A program made the translations under genes and the position numbers. Source: Myxococcales bacterium (lineage in GTDB: Bacteria; Myxococcota_A; Polyangia; Nannocystales; Nannocystaceae). Taken from it: a stretch of DNA of 64,000 nt. Within the stretch, counting starts at the first letter, position 1, and each line of letters starts with the position of its first letter. Location of the stretch: the NCBI GenBank assembly GCA_020633335.1, contig JACKDU010000001.1, positions 1 through 64,000 on the forward strand, written 5' to 3'. Positions 27,149-35,208 of the stretch are shown in pieces. The notes below the pieces were generated by a model. The model did no database searches and was not told the DNA's origin. It saw only the letters and a list, made by a program, of their open reading frames with translations.

Positions 27149-28888
27149 TCAGCGCGATCGGCAGAGCTCTTCGAGCGCCGAGATCAGCGCCGTCGGGTTG
27201 AAGGGCTTCTGCAGGAAGGCGGTCTCGCGGCCGGTGGTGATCCCGTGGGCGAGCGCCTCCTCGCTGAAGCCGCTGGTCACCAGGACCGGGATCGTCGGGT
27301 CGAGCGCGCGGATCTGCGAGAGCGCCTCGTGGCCGCTCACGACCGGCATCGTCAGGTCGAGGACGATCGCCAGGAGCTCGCCGCGGTGCGCCCGAAAGAG
27401 CTCGATCGCGGCCTGGCCGTCCTCGGCCTCGATGACCTTGTAGCCCGCGCGCTGGAGCACGCGGCGGGTGACCGTGCGGACGATCGACTCGTCGTCGGCG
27501 ACGAGGATCGTCCCGCTCCCGCGGCTCGGCGTCGGCGCCGGCGCAGGCGGGCGCCTCACGGGGGCGGGGGCGCGCTCGCTCGCCGGCAGGAGGATCGTGA
27601 TCGTCGCCCCGCGCTCGGGCTCGCTCTCGACCCGGATCGCCCCGTGGTGGGCGCTGACCACCCCGAGGACGACCGCGAGGCCGAGCCCGCGCCCGTTGGT
27701 CTTGGTCGTGAAGAAGGGATCAAAGAGGTGGGCGCGGGTGATCGCGTCCATCCCGTGGCCGCTGTCGGCGATCGTCAGGGTGACGTAGTCGCCGTCGGCG
27801 AGGCGCTCGCCGAGGATCAGGTCGCTGGCGTCGTGACCCGGCACGTGGGCGCGGCCGGTGCTGATCGTGACCGTCCCCGCCTCGTCGCCGAGGGCGTCGG
27901 CGGCGTTGCTGATCAGGTTGAGGAGGACCCGGCGGAGCTGGGTCGCGTCGCCGCGCACCGGCGGGAGCTCGCGGTCGAGGTGGAGCTCGAGCTCGGCGCG
28001 TCGGGTCGCGGGGCGCCAGACCAGGTGGAGCATCTCCTCGATGAGCGCGTTGAGGTCGACGTCGCCGGTGCTGATCGTCGCCCGGCCGGAGTACGCGAGC
28101 ATCTCCTGGGCGAGCTCGGCCGCCCGGGTCGCCGCCGCCCGGATGTCCTCGATGAGCGGGCGCGTCGCCGCGTCGGCGGGGAGCTCCGCGAGCGCGAGGC
28201 CGGCGTTGCCGAGGATCCCGACCAGGAGGTTGTTGAAGTCGTGGGCGATCCCGCCGGCGAGGAGGCCCATGCTCTCGAGGCGCTGGGCCTGTCGGAGCTG
28301 CGACTCGAGGCGGCGCGACTTGACCTCCTGCTCGTGGTGCTCGTGGGCTTCGATCGCCAGGCCGGTGAAGTCGGCGAAGGTGCCGGCGAGGCTGTGCTCG
28401 TGGGAGGTCCAGGTGCGCGCCTCGCCGCGGTGCTCGTTGCAGAGGACGCCGATCATCTGCCCGCGGATCCGGATCGGCGCGTCGAGGAGCGCGCCGATCC
28501 CGAGCGGGCGGAGGTAGGCGTCGGCGAACTCGGAGGTCCGGGGATCATTCAGCGCGTCGCTCGCGGCGATCGCCCGCTCGGTCTCGAGGGCCTGAAAGTA
28601 GCGGGGGTGATCGTCGGCGCCGAGGCGGAGGCCGGCGCTGTGGGTCGAGGTCGCGGTCTCGAAGAGATCGAGGCAGGTGATCCCAGCGCGGCTCTCGTCG
28701 TAGAGCCAAACGCTGCTGCGATCGACGCGGAGCGCCCTCGCCGCGACCTCGGTGATCCGGCGGAGCGCGCTCTCGAGGTCGCCCCGCGCGGCGCCCAGCC
28801 GCTTGGCCAGATCGACGAGGAGCCGGGTCTGCTCACGCAGGCCGTCGGTCGCGCTGAGCGGCCGGAACGTCGGACTCTCGTCGTCCAT
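27149..28888 (-). CDS. Hybrid histidine kinase (GAF-kinase-receiver)
   Basis: The 579-residue soluble protein has an N-terminal GAF-type sensor domain (~45-185; VDRSSVWLYDESRAGI, GIGALLDAPIRIRGQMIGVL) and a coiled linker. A kinase core follows whose His box is LAGGIAHDFNNLLVGILG (His near residue 216), a subtype seen in many soluble hybrid kinases. HATPase motifs are NLISNAADAL, DSGHGMD and GRGLGLAVVLGVV. A Pro-rich linker leads to a C-terminal receiver with the acidic pair DDE and the phospho-acceptor Asp in VLDLTMP (~509), plus the Lys in LQKPF. There is no membrane helix, so the signal is likely intracellular. The downstream response regulator or phosphotransfer partner is not adjacent. 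Confidence 0.94.
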   Translation of the reverse strand: MDDESPTFRPLSATDGLREQTRLLVDLAKRLGAARGDLESALRRITEVAARALRVDRSSVWLYDESRAGITCLDLFETATSTHSAGLRLGADDHPRYFQALETERAIAASDALNDPRTSEFADAYLRPLGIGALLDAPIRIRGQMIGVLCNEHRGEARTWTSHEHSLAGTFADFTGLAIEAHEHHEQEVKSRRLESQLRQAQRLESMGLLAGGIAHDFNNLLVGILGNAGLALAELPADAATRPLIEDIRAAATRAAELAQEMLAYSGRATISTGDVDLNALIEEMLHLVWRPATRRAELELHLDRELPPVRGDATQLRRVLLNLISNAADALGDEAGTVTISTGRAHVPGHDASDLILGERLADGDYVTLTIADSGHGMDAITRAHLFDPFFTTKTNGRGLGLAVVLGVVSAHHGAIRVESEPERGATITILLPASERAPAPVRRPPAPAPTPSRGSGTILVADDESIVRTVTRRVLQRAGYKVIEAEDGQAAIELFRAHRGELLAIVLDLTMPVVSGHEALSQIRALDPTIPVLVTSGFSEEALAHGITTGRETAFLQKPFNPTALISALEELCRSR

Positions 28889-28929
28889 CCGGGGCCACTG
28901 TAGCGCCCGTCAGGGGCGCTCTACAAAGC

Positions 28930-28952
28930 AAAAGCCCCGGGGGTGCCGGGGC
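28930..28952 (-). terminator. Rho-independent terminator of tRNA-Gly
   Basis: On the minus strand a 7-bp stem (GCCCCGG/CCGGGGC, with a 5-base loop) is followed by four T. It begins 6 bases after the 3' end of the tRNA-Gly gene and separates it from the hybrid kinase gene. Confidence 0.82.
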
Positions 28953-28958
28953 CTTGAG

Positions 28959-29031
28959 AGCGGGAAACGGGGTTCGAACCCGCGACATTCAGCTTGGGAA
29001 GCTGACACTCTACCAACTGAGTTATTCCCGC
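28959..29031 (-). tRNA. tRNA-Gly (anticodon CCC)
   Basis: The sequence folds as a standard cloverleaf. The acceptor stem is GCGGGAA/TTCCCGC (7 bp), the D-arm starts ACTCAGTTGG, and the anticodon stem TCAGC/GCTGA encloses the loop TTCCCAA, giving anticodon CCC. The T-arm GCGGG-TTCGAAC-CCCGT includes one wobble pair. The discriminator base is T. The terminal CCA is not encoded and must be added after transcription. A rho-independent terminator follows directly. Confidence 0.93.
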
Positions 29032-29161
29032 GTGGAGCGATCGTCTAGCACGGGGTCGGTGGGCCGTGCAAGGGCGCTCGACATCCGCGTCCGGGCCCCT
29101 TCCTGGCCGCTCCTGGGCCGCTCCTGGGCGAATGCGCGGTCGCCGCGGAGGCTTTGGTGGC

Positions 29162-29797
29162 ATGGTGGCGGCGATGACCACGGCCGCCGCCAAAGCCGCG
29201 CTACGCCGCGCCCTCCTGGGGCGTCGAGCCGCCCTCGACGCCGCCGAGGTCGCGGCCCGCTCGCAGCGGCTCACGCGGGCGCTCCTCGACGACGCTTGCT
29301 GGCAGGGGGCGGGCGGCGTCGCCGCGTTCGTCGGCGTCGGCGGCGAGCCCGAGACCGCGGCGATCCTCGCGGCGACCCTCGGCGCGGGCAAGCGCCTCGC
29401 GCTCCCGCGGGTCGAGAGCGCGCCGCCGCGGCACCTCGACTTCGTCCTCGTCGACGACCTCGCGGCCCTCGTGTCCGCGCCCTTCGGCCTCCGCGAGCCG
29501 GCGGCGCGGCCGGACGAGCGGCGCTCGTCGACGCCCGGCCCGGCGCTCGGGATCGACCTGGTGCTGGTCCCGGGCCTCGCCTTCGCGTGGGGCGGCGCCC
29601 GCCTCGGCTTCGGCAAGGGCTACTACGACCGCGCCCTCGCGCCGCTCCGCGGAGCGCCGCGACCCCTCCGCCTCGGGGTCTGCTTCGCCGGCTGGTTCGA
29701 CCCGCCGGAGGGGCCGCTCCCCTGCGAGGCGCACGACGTGCCGGTGAACGGCGTGCTCACCGACGAGGGGATCCAGTGGTGGGGCCGCGCCTGCTAG
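29162..29797 (+). CDS. 5-formyltetrahydrofolate cyclo-ligase family protein
   Basis: The ~211-residue protein has the family's order of motifs: an N-terminal KAALRRALLGRRAAL helix, VAAFVGVGGEPETAAIL, KRLALPRVE, and the substrate/ATP loop LVLVPGLAFAWGGARLGFGKGYYDR. It ends VPVNGVLTDEGI. The enzyme converts 5-formyl-THF to 5,10-methenyl-THF with ATP in the cytosol. Two ATGs are possible, 29162 (used here) and 29174; the second begins MTTAAAKAALRR and is equally plausible. It stands alone, divergent from tRNA-Gly, and converges with the creatininase-family gene 8 bases away. Confidence 0.92.
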   Translation: MVAAMTTAAAKAALRRALLGRRAALDAAEVAARSQRLTRALLDDACWQGAGGVAAFVGVGGEPETAAILAATLGAGKRLALPRVESAPPRHLDFVLVDDLAALVSAPFGLREPAARPDERRSSTPGPALGIDLVLVPGLAFAWGGARLGFGKGYYDRALAPLRGAPRPLRLGVCFAGWFDPPEGPLPCEAHDVPVNGVLTDEGIQWWGRAC

Positions 29798-29805
29798 CCA
29801 GCTAG

Positions 29806-30600
29806 CTAGCCTGTGAGCGAGGCCGCGATCGCGTCGGCGATCATCGCCCCGAGGACCGCGAGGGTCGCCTCGCCCTCGGCCGCGCTCGCGTCGGCCGGCG
29901 ACCCGCAGTAGGCCTGCTCCATCCCGCACTCGAGGAAGCCGCTGGCGCCGGCCTGTATGTGCTCGACGAGCGCGACCTCGTGGCGGGGGAGGGCGCCCGC
30001 GAGCTCCTGGCGGACGAGTTCCGGGCGGAGCGCGAGGACCAGGCTGGTCTCGTACTGGCCGGCGTGGCAGGAGCCGCTCTGGAACTCCGCCGTCAGGCGG
30101 CTGGCGTTCTTGCGGCGGGTCTTGTCGGGGAAGACGAGCGGCTCGCCCTCGGCCTCTTCGTAGGCCCGGGCGACCCGGCGGAGGACGGCGATGTGGCCGG
30201 GCTCGAGGTGGGCCGAGACGATCGCCACCCGGTCGAAGCCGATCGACTTCGCCGCGCGACATGTATCAAGGACCAGGTTGAACGCGCTCGCCTCGCCGAT
30301 CGAGGTCGAGCCCTTGAAGGCGCGCGCCCACTCGGTCACCGCGTAGTGGATCGTCGGCATGACGACGCACTCGATCCCGCGGGCCGCGAGGAGCTCGCCG
30401 GCCCGGGTCGCCATCCCCTCGGAGATGATGCTGTCGGTCGCCAGCGGGAGGTGGGGACCGTGGGCCTCGGTGCTGCCGACCGGGATGATCGCCGCGCTCG
30501 GCCGGGGGCCGCCGACGATCGCCTCGACCTCGGGGTAGGTCAGCTCGCCGAGGCGGCGGCTGCGGGCGCTCTCCTGCTCCACTGGCTTCCCTTCGTGCAT
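29806..30600 (-). CDS. Creatininase family amidohydrolase
   Basis: The 264-residue protein has the creatininase metal motif in IIPVGSTEAHGPHLPLATD (Glu, His, Asp ligands) followed by HYAVTEWARAFKGSTSI, VSAHLEPGH and FQSGSCHAGQYETS. The family includes creatinine amidohydrolase, GTP-derived formamide hydrolases of riboflavin/F420 biosynthesis and MftE of mycofactocin maturation. This member cannot be assigned to one of them. Its start lies 6 bases after the stop of the CoA-ligase gene, so they are very likely co-transcribed. The pairing hints at an amide-bond step in aromatic or carboxylic acid metabolism; this is an inference. Confidence 0.9.
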   Translation of the reverse strand: MHEGKPVEQESARSRRLGELTYPEVEAIVGGPRPSAAIIPVGSTEAHGPHLPLATDSIISEGMATRAGELLAARGIECVVMPTIHYAVTEWARAFKGSTSIGEASAFNLVLDTCRAAKSIGFDRVAIVSAHLEPGHIAVLRRVARAYEEAEGEPLVFPDKTRRKNASRLTAEFQSGSCHAGQYETSLVLALRPELVRQELAGALPRHEVALVEHIQAGASGFLECGMEQAYCGSPADASAAEGEATLAVLGAMIADAIAASLTG

Positions 30601-30606
30601 CGTCGC

Positions 30607-32205
30607 TCACCCCTCGCTCGGATCGGCCGGCAGCGAGGCGGCGAGGCGCCGGAGCTCGGCCCGGCGGATCTTGCCGGTCTCGGTCCGCGGCAGGCTGGCG
30701 ACGAAGACCACCCGCCGCGGCGCCTTGAAGGCGGCGATCTGCGAGCGCGCGTGGGCGATGATCGCGGCCGCGAGCGCGTCGTCGGCCGCGTGGCCGTCGG
30801 CGAGCTCGACGAAGGCGAGCGCCTTCTCGAGGCCCGCGGCGTCGCGGGCCCCGACGACCCCGGCCTCGCGGACCGCCGGGTGTCCCATCAGACAGTTCTC
30901 GACCTCGACCGGCGAGACGTAGACGCCCGAGCACTTGAGCATGTCGTCGCCGCGGCCGCAGAACCAGAAGTAGCCGTCGTCGTCGACGTAGAACTTGTCG
31001 CTGCCGCGGACCGAGTCGCCCCAGAAGGTCTCGCGGCTGCGGTCACGCATCCGCCAGTAGCCGATCCCGGCGGAGGGCCCGGTGATCACCAGGGTGCCGA
31101 TCTCGCCGCGCGGCACCTCCTTGCCCGCGTCGTCGATGAGGCGGTAGGTGTAGCCGTCGACCAGGCGGCCGAGGCTCCCCTCCTTGACGTCGCCGGGGCG
31201 GTTGGTGATGTAGATGTGGAACATCTCGGCCGAGCCGATCCCGTCGTAGATCTCGACGCCGGTCGCCTGCTTCCAGGCGCGGTAGAGGCGGCCCGGGAGC
31301 GCCTCGCCGGCGCTCACGAGGCTCTTGAGCGCGCTCAGGTCGCAGCCGGCGGCCGCGTCGATCGCCTCGACCATCTTGGCGATCGTCGTCGGCACGGTGA
31401 CGAAGTTGGTCACGCGGTAGCGGGCGAGGAGCGCGAAGTAGTCGGCGGGGGCGACCCGCTCGGGGATCAGCACGCAGGCCCCGCCGACGCTGAAGGGGAA
31501 GAGCATGTTGCTCGCCAGCGCGTAGCCGAAGAAGAGCTTGGGGGCGGCGAGGGTGACGTCGTCCTCGCCGAGGCCGAGGGTGCGCTGGGCGTAGGCGATC
31601 GTGTTCCAGACGAAGTCGTGGTGCATGTGGACCACGCACTTCGGCTTGCCGGTCGACCCGCTCGAGCTCAGCCAGGTCGCGAAGTCGTCGCGGTAGGTCG
31701 CCTCGCTCCGGGCCTCGCGCGGCTGGCGGGCGACCGCCGCGTTGAAGTCGACGGTGTCGGCCGGCGCCGCCGCGCCCGAGCGGTCGACGACGATGACGAT
31801 CGGCGGGTAGGGGGCGTCGCGCCAGACCGGCTCGAGGCGCTCGTAGACCTCGGCGTCGACGATCACCGCCCGCGGCCGCGCGTACTCGAGGTAGTAGGCG
31901 TAGTCCTCGCTGGTCAGCCAGGTGTTGACCGGGACCGCGACGCAGCCCGCCCGGAGCGCGCCGAAGTAGGCGTAGGCGAACTCGGGGGTGTCGAGGAGGA
32001 GGAGCATCACCCGCTCCTCGATCCGCAGGCCGAGCTCGCGGAGGAGGTTGGTGACCTGGCAGGAGGCGGCGACGACCTCGCGGTAGGTGATCGTCTGATC
32101 ACGGTAGTAGATCGCGGTCCGGTCGCCGCGGCCCTCGGCGACGCGGGCGTCGAGGAACCACTCGGCCATGTTGAGGCGGTCGGGGATGCGGATCTCGTCG
32201 AGCAT
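30607..32205 (-). CDS. Acyl-CoA ligase of the benzoate-CoA ligase type
   Basis: The 532-residue protein is an adenylate-forming enzyme. The ATP loop is LSSSGSTGKPKCVVH, the second core motif is YDGIGSAEMFHIY, the hinge region is YWFCGRGDDMLKCSGVYVSPVEVEN, and the C-terminal catalytic Lys is in PRTETGKIRRAEL. Overall pattern and length match benzoate-CoA ligase-like proteins, which activate aromatic acids with ATP and CoA. The start at 32205 (MLDEIRIPDRLNMAEW) is the family's usual N-terminus; the frame is open farther upstream by chance. It forms an operon with the creatininase-family gene. No ring-degradation genes are nearby, so the substrate remains open (benzoate, aminobenzoate or related). 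Confidence 0.9.
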   Translation of the reverse strand: MLDEIRIPDRLNMAEWFLDARVAEGRGDRTAIYYRDQTITYREVVAASCQVTNLLRELGLRIEERVMLLLLDTPEFAYAYFGALRAGCVAVPVNTWLTSEDYAYYLEYARPRAVIVDAEVYERLEPVWRDAPYPPIVIVVDRSGAAAPADTVDFNAAVARQPREARSEATYRDDFATWLSSSGSTGKPKCVVHMHHDFVWNTIAYAQRTLGLGEDDVTLAAPKLFFGYALASNMLFPFSVGGACVLIPERVAPADYFALLARYRVTNFVTVPTTIAKMVEAIDAAAGCDLSALKSLVSAGEALPGRLYRAWKQATGVEIYDGIGSAEMFHIYITNRPGDVKEGSLGRLVDGYTYRLIDDAGKEVPRGEIGTLVITGPSAGIGYWRMRDRSRETFWGDSVRGSDKFYVDDDGYFWFCGRGDDMLKCSGVYVSPVEVENCLMGHPAVREAGVVGARDAAGLEKALAFVELADGHAADDALAAAIIAHARSQIAAFKAPRRVVFVASLPRTETGKIRRAELRRLAASLPADPSEG

Positions 32206-32322
32206 GGCGGCCCCGCGACCGTCCCACACTCGGCGGGGGCTCGGCAACGCCCGCGGGGCGGCGGCGCGGTGAGAGATCCCGCGGTCGCGCGCGGCCGCCG
32301 GACTTCGAGTAGATTGGCGGCC

Positions 32323-32820
32323 GTGGAGGTCGTCTACCCGAGCCTCGCCTTCGACCGGGAGCGCGACGCCTTCGTCGTCTGGCTCCGCTGGGTCTCGCGC
32401 GAGTCGCCGCCCTCGCCGGAGGCGCCGCCCTCGCAGGGGATCCGCGTCGAGCTCATGCTCAACCGCAACACGGTCCTCGGGCCGACGATCGTCTACCGCC
32501 GCGACCTCGACGCGCCGCTCTACCTCCGGGCGAACCACCTGCGGACCCTCCAGGTGATCGACGCGGCCCGCGCTCGCGGCCTCCTCGACGTCCAGCTGAT
32601 CATCCACGGCTCGATCGCCAACGCCCCCTTCGCCGCGCTCTACCTCGTCCGCGACTACGCGGGCGAGGCGATCGACACCGCGACGATCCCGGGGACGCCG
32701 CTCCTCCAGCTCCAGCCCTCGACCCCCGGCGATCGCTGGCACGTCGCCGCCCAGGCCAACCTCCGGGTCGCGCTCTCGGTCGCCGGGCCCTCGCGCCACC
32801 ACCTCACGGTGCTGCGCTAG
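32323..32820 (+). CDS. Hypothetical protein, 165 residues
   Basis: Starting at a GTG (32323), the frame encodes a soluble protein with ordinary codon use for this genome and no signal peptide (VEVVYPSLAFDRERDAFVVW...). Beta-rich stretches such as IRVELMLNRNTVLGPTIVY, a RANHLRTLQVIDAARARGLL helix and IIHGSIANAPFAALYLV suggest a single alpha/beta domain. I do not recognise a family. It is divergent from the CoA-ligase gene (117 bases between the starts) and converges with the hydrolase gene. A TTG at 32314 in the same frame could be the start instead. Confidence 0.62.
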   Translation: MEVVYPSLAFDRERDAFVVWLRWVSRESPPSPEAPPSQGIRVELMLNRNTVLGPTIVYRRDLDAPLYLRANHLRTLQVIDAARARGLLDVQLIIHGSIANAPFAALYLVRDYAGEAIDTATIPGTPLLQLQPSTPGDRWHVAAQANLRVALSVAGPSRHHLTVLR

Positions 32821-32832
32821 CGAGCCGCCGCA

Positions 32833-34164
32833 CTAGCCGTCGTTCGGCCGCCGCCAGCGATCCCAGTCGATCTCGTCGTCGACGATCGCGGAGACGATGA
32901 GCTCGATGACCGCCTCGCTGACGTAGTAGCGGCTGTGGAGGAAGCGCACCTGCTCGGAGATCGTCCGCCCGACCTGGCGGACGCCGACGTAGAGGTCGGC
33001 CATCTGGCGGTCGCCGCGGAAGCGGGCGATCGTCTCCGGATCGTCGTCGGGGAGGCCGCGGTCGGCGACCCGGAGCTCGCCCGGCGAGGGCCTGCGGAGC
33101 GACTCCTCGAGGCAGTGGGTGACGTCGAGGCGGCGGAAGACGGTGCCGGGGTAGCTCGAGCCGCGGTCGAGGTCGGCGCAGCGGTAGTCGTTGACGAAGC
33201 AGAGGTGCCAGGGGAGGCCGATCGCGTAGTGCTCGAGGATCATCTCGACGAGGTGGAAGGCCATCCAGTCGATGAAGGGGCGGAAGAAGACGAACTCAAG
33301 GGCCCGGAGCGCGGCCGGCCAGCGCCTGCGGATCATCTGATCGAAGAGGAGGCGCGGCCGCGAGCCGAACTGGAGGAGGAGGTCGGCCTCGTCGAAGTGG
33401 CTGGTCACCAGGAGGGCGGGGTGGTCCCGGAGGAGGCTGGCGAGCTGGGCCGCCGGCGGGCCGTAGAGCTGGTTCTTGCGACGTCGGACCTGGTCGATCG
33501 GCCAGCTGATCGCCTGCCAAAAGAGATCGGCGATCCCGGCGACCATCACGAAGGTCCAGGAGCCGAGGAGGACCATGACGACCAGCGCCCCGAGCGAGAT
33601 GTCGACGAGCGCGTCGATCCCCTCGATCCCCGAGACCATACCGGCGAGGCCGATGAAGAGGACGAAGAACGCGGTGATCATGAAGGCGAGCACGAAGATC
33701 GCGAGGCTCGCCCGGAGCACCCGCAGCGATCGCCGGCGATCGATGAGCGGGGTCCCGAGGAAGATGAGGCGACGGACGCGGACCTCCGGCGCCAGCTGGC
33801 GGAGCGCCTCGAGGCAGACGTTGCCGCCGTGCGAGTGGGCGACGAGGTTGACCTCGAGGGGCACCTCGGGGGTCGCGCCGAGGCGCTTCGCGGTCCGCGA
33901 GAGGGCGACCGCGAGCTCGAGGCCGCCGACCACCCGCGCGCGGTGGGTGTTGTCGCCCGACCACGCGAAGTCGTCGATCTGGAGGCCAGCCTCGATCGCT
34001 GGCTGCCACACCGTGCCGGCCAGCCCGTGGGCGCTGAGGCCCGCCTCGAGGCGGTCGGCGAAGGTGGGGGCGGAGGGATCGTCCCCGGGGCGCCACCAGA
34101 GCATCTCGCGGGCGAAGGTGCCGTGGATGACGAGCGTCAGCTGGCGGGGCTCGGGGTTCGCCAC
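32833..34164 (-). CDS. Alpha/beta hydrolase-like protein with internal membrane segments
   Basis: The 443-residue protein opens with a hydrolase fold: TLVIHGTFAREMLWW (oxyanion strand) and the nucleophile elbow LVAHSHGGNVCL with Ser near residue 111. Instead of the usual core continuing, two strongly hydrophobic segments (~150-175 and ~190-220; LAIFVLAFMITAFFVLFIGL and ALVVMVLLGSWTFVMVAGI) are inserted. A second soluble part follows (TSHFDEADLLLQFG; FHLVEMILEHYAIGL). The likely catalytic acid and His lie in this second part. It may be a membrane-bound lipase or esterase acting on lipids. No signal peptide is seen. The gene is on its own between a convergent hypothetical gene and a lipoprotein gene. 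Confidence 0.78.
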   Translation of the reverse strand: MANPEPRQLTLVIHGTFAREMLWWRPGDDPSAPTFADRLEAGLSAHGLAGTVWQPAIEAGLQIDDFAWSGDNTHRARVVGGLELAVALSRTAKRLGATPEVPLEVNLVAHSHGGNVCLEALRQLAPEVRVRRLIFLGTPLIDRRRSLRVLRASLAIFVLAFMITAFFVLFIGLAGMVSGIEGIDALVDISLGALVVMVLLGSWTFVMVAGIADLFWQAISWPIDQVRRRKNQLYGPPAAQLASLLRDHPALLVTSHFDEADLLLQFGSRPRLLFDQMIRRRWPAALRALEFVFFRPFIDWMAFHLVEMILEHYAIGLPWHLCFVNDYRCADLDRGSSYPGTVFRRLDVTHCLEESLRRPSPGELRVADRGLPDDDPETIARFRGDRQMADLYVGVRQVGRTISEQVRFLHSRYYVSEAVIELIVSAIVDDEIDWDRWRRPNDG

Positions 34165-34228
34165 CGGGGGATGCTATCGCAGGCGCGCCGCGCCGCCCAC
34201 ATCGGCGCACATCCTGGGGGGCGACCCT

Positions 34229-34813
34229 TCAGCGGAGGTTGAGCGGCTGGATCAGGGGGGCCTCGAAGTGGGCGCCGTCGATGACCTTGCTCTGGGCCCC
34301 GTCGCCGGTGAGGAGCGCGCCCGAGAAGGCCCCCCGCAGGGTCTGCCCCTCCGCGTTCCAGTCGACGAGGTAGAGGGTGAGCGGCGCGTTGGTCCGGTTG
34401 TTGGCGGCCGTGAAGACCTTGCCGTCGGGGTCGACGTAGCGCAGGCGCGCGCTCCCGAGCGTCGTGTCGAGCTCAAGGGGGTAGACTTGGAGGTCGAGGA
34501 GGAAGCCGCCGAAGCTGAGCACGAGCCCCTCCTTGCCCTCGCCGCGGGCGATCATCGAGATGCTCTGGGCGGCGCCGAGGTTCTGGATGGTCGCCTCGCG
34601 CTCGCCGATCGTCAGGCGCCGCTCCCGGCCGTCGATGCTGATGGTGAGGGCGCCTGGCTCAAAGGGGAGGTCGCGGACGTCGATCGACGGCTTCTCCGGC
34701 GCTGGCGCGACCTCGTCGTCGCCGCGCTGCTCCGCCGCTCGTTCGCCGGATGCCCCGCATCCGATCGCGGCGCAGAGAAGAGACACTGTCACAATCAACG
34801 ATCCTCGGAGCAC
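34229..34813 (-). CDS. Hypothetical lipoprotein, 194 residues
   Basis: A lipoprotein signal (LLCAAIGC, Cys19) is followed by a charged linker (GERAAEQRGDDEVAPAPEKP) and a beta-rich domain with evenly spaced strands (GALTISIDGRERRLTIGERE, LVLSFGGFLLDLQVYPLEL, GQTLRGAFSGALLTGDG). No catalytic motif is visible and I do not recognise a family. It would be exposed on a membrane of the envelope. The promoter side faces a 395-base gap containing 11-base tandem repeats. Codon use is normal for the window. Confidence 0.78.
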   Translation of the reverse strand: MLRGSLIVTVSLLCAAIGCGASGERAAEQRGDDEVAPAPEKPSIDVRDLPFEPGALTISIDGRERRLTIGEREATIQNLGAAQSISMIARGEGKEGLVLSFGGFLLDLQVYPLELDTTLGSARLRYVDPDGKVFTAANNRTNAPLTLYLVDWNAEGQTLRGAFSGALLTGDGAQSKVIDGAHFEAPLIQPLNLR

Positions 34814-35208
34814 GACGTCAGGATATCACCGACGCGCTCCTCGTCGTCGCTGGCGCGACCTGGGCGCGTCTCCTACATCGCACCTACATCGCACCCACAT
34901 CGCACCCACATCGCACCCACATCGCACCCGCATCCCACCTACATTGAGACGGCGAGCGCTGCCGATCATCCGACGATGTACACGCTCTCCTACATCGGCC
35001 CTGGGAGCCGCTCTGTGGCCCAGAAGGAGCCCGTGTGACCGATCGTGACACCGAAAAAAAAAGAGAAAAGAAAGTGATCCAAACGGTATGCTTGGGACAC
35101 TACCCCTCTGGGTAGGCGAGGACGAGACCTCCGGGCGTCACCACATGTCGGTGTGACGCGGCCTTGGAGCGACCTTCCTCGATCGCGCCCTTGATGGGAG
35201 TAGTTCTG
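34814..35208. other. 395-base intergenic region with repeats and hairpins, no gene seen
   Basis: This gap between two divergent genes contains, in order, six 11-base tandem repeats (34873-34938), a low-GC stretch with nine consecutive A (~35052-35060), a 6-bp hairpin CTACCC-CTCT-GGGTAG (35100-35115), and a 7-bp hairpin with GCGTCAC/GTGACGC arms (35135-35159). GGGAG at 35196-35200 serves as the ribosome binding site of the next gene. No convincing coding frame is present. Base composition is markedly less GC-rich than the rest of the window, which fits a regulatory region. Confidence 0.6.
34873..34938. repeat. Six tandem 11-base repeats (consensus CYACATCGCAC)
   Basis: Units begin at 34873, 34884, 34895, 34906, 34917 and 34928. 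The first two read CTACATCGCAC, the next three CCACATCGCAC and the sixth CCGCATCCCAC; a seventh (CTACATTGAGA) is degraded. The period is close to one helical turn, so a protein binding each unit would sit on one face of the DNA. There are no spacers, so it is not a CRISPR array. Confidence 0.85.

Noticed and set aside
34873..34938. CRISPR-like repeats
   Set aside because: Units are only 11 bases and have no spacers; no cas genes are in the window.
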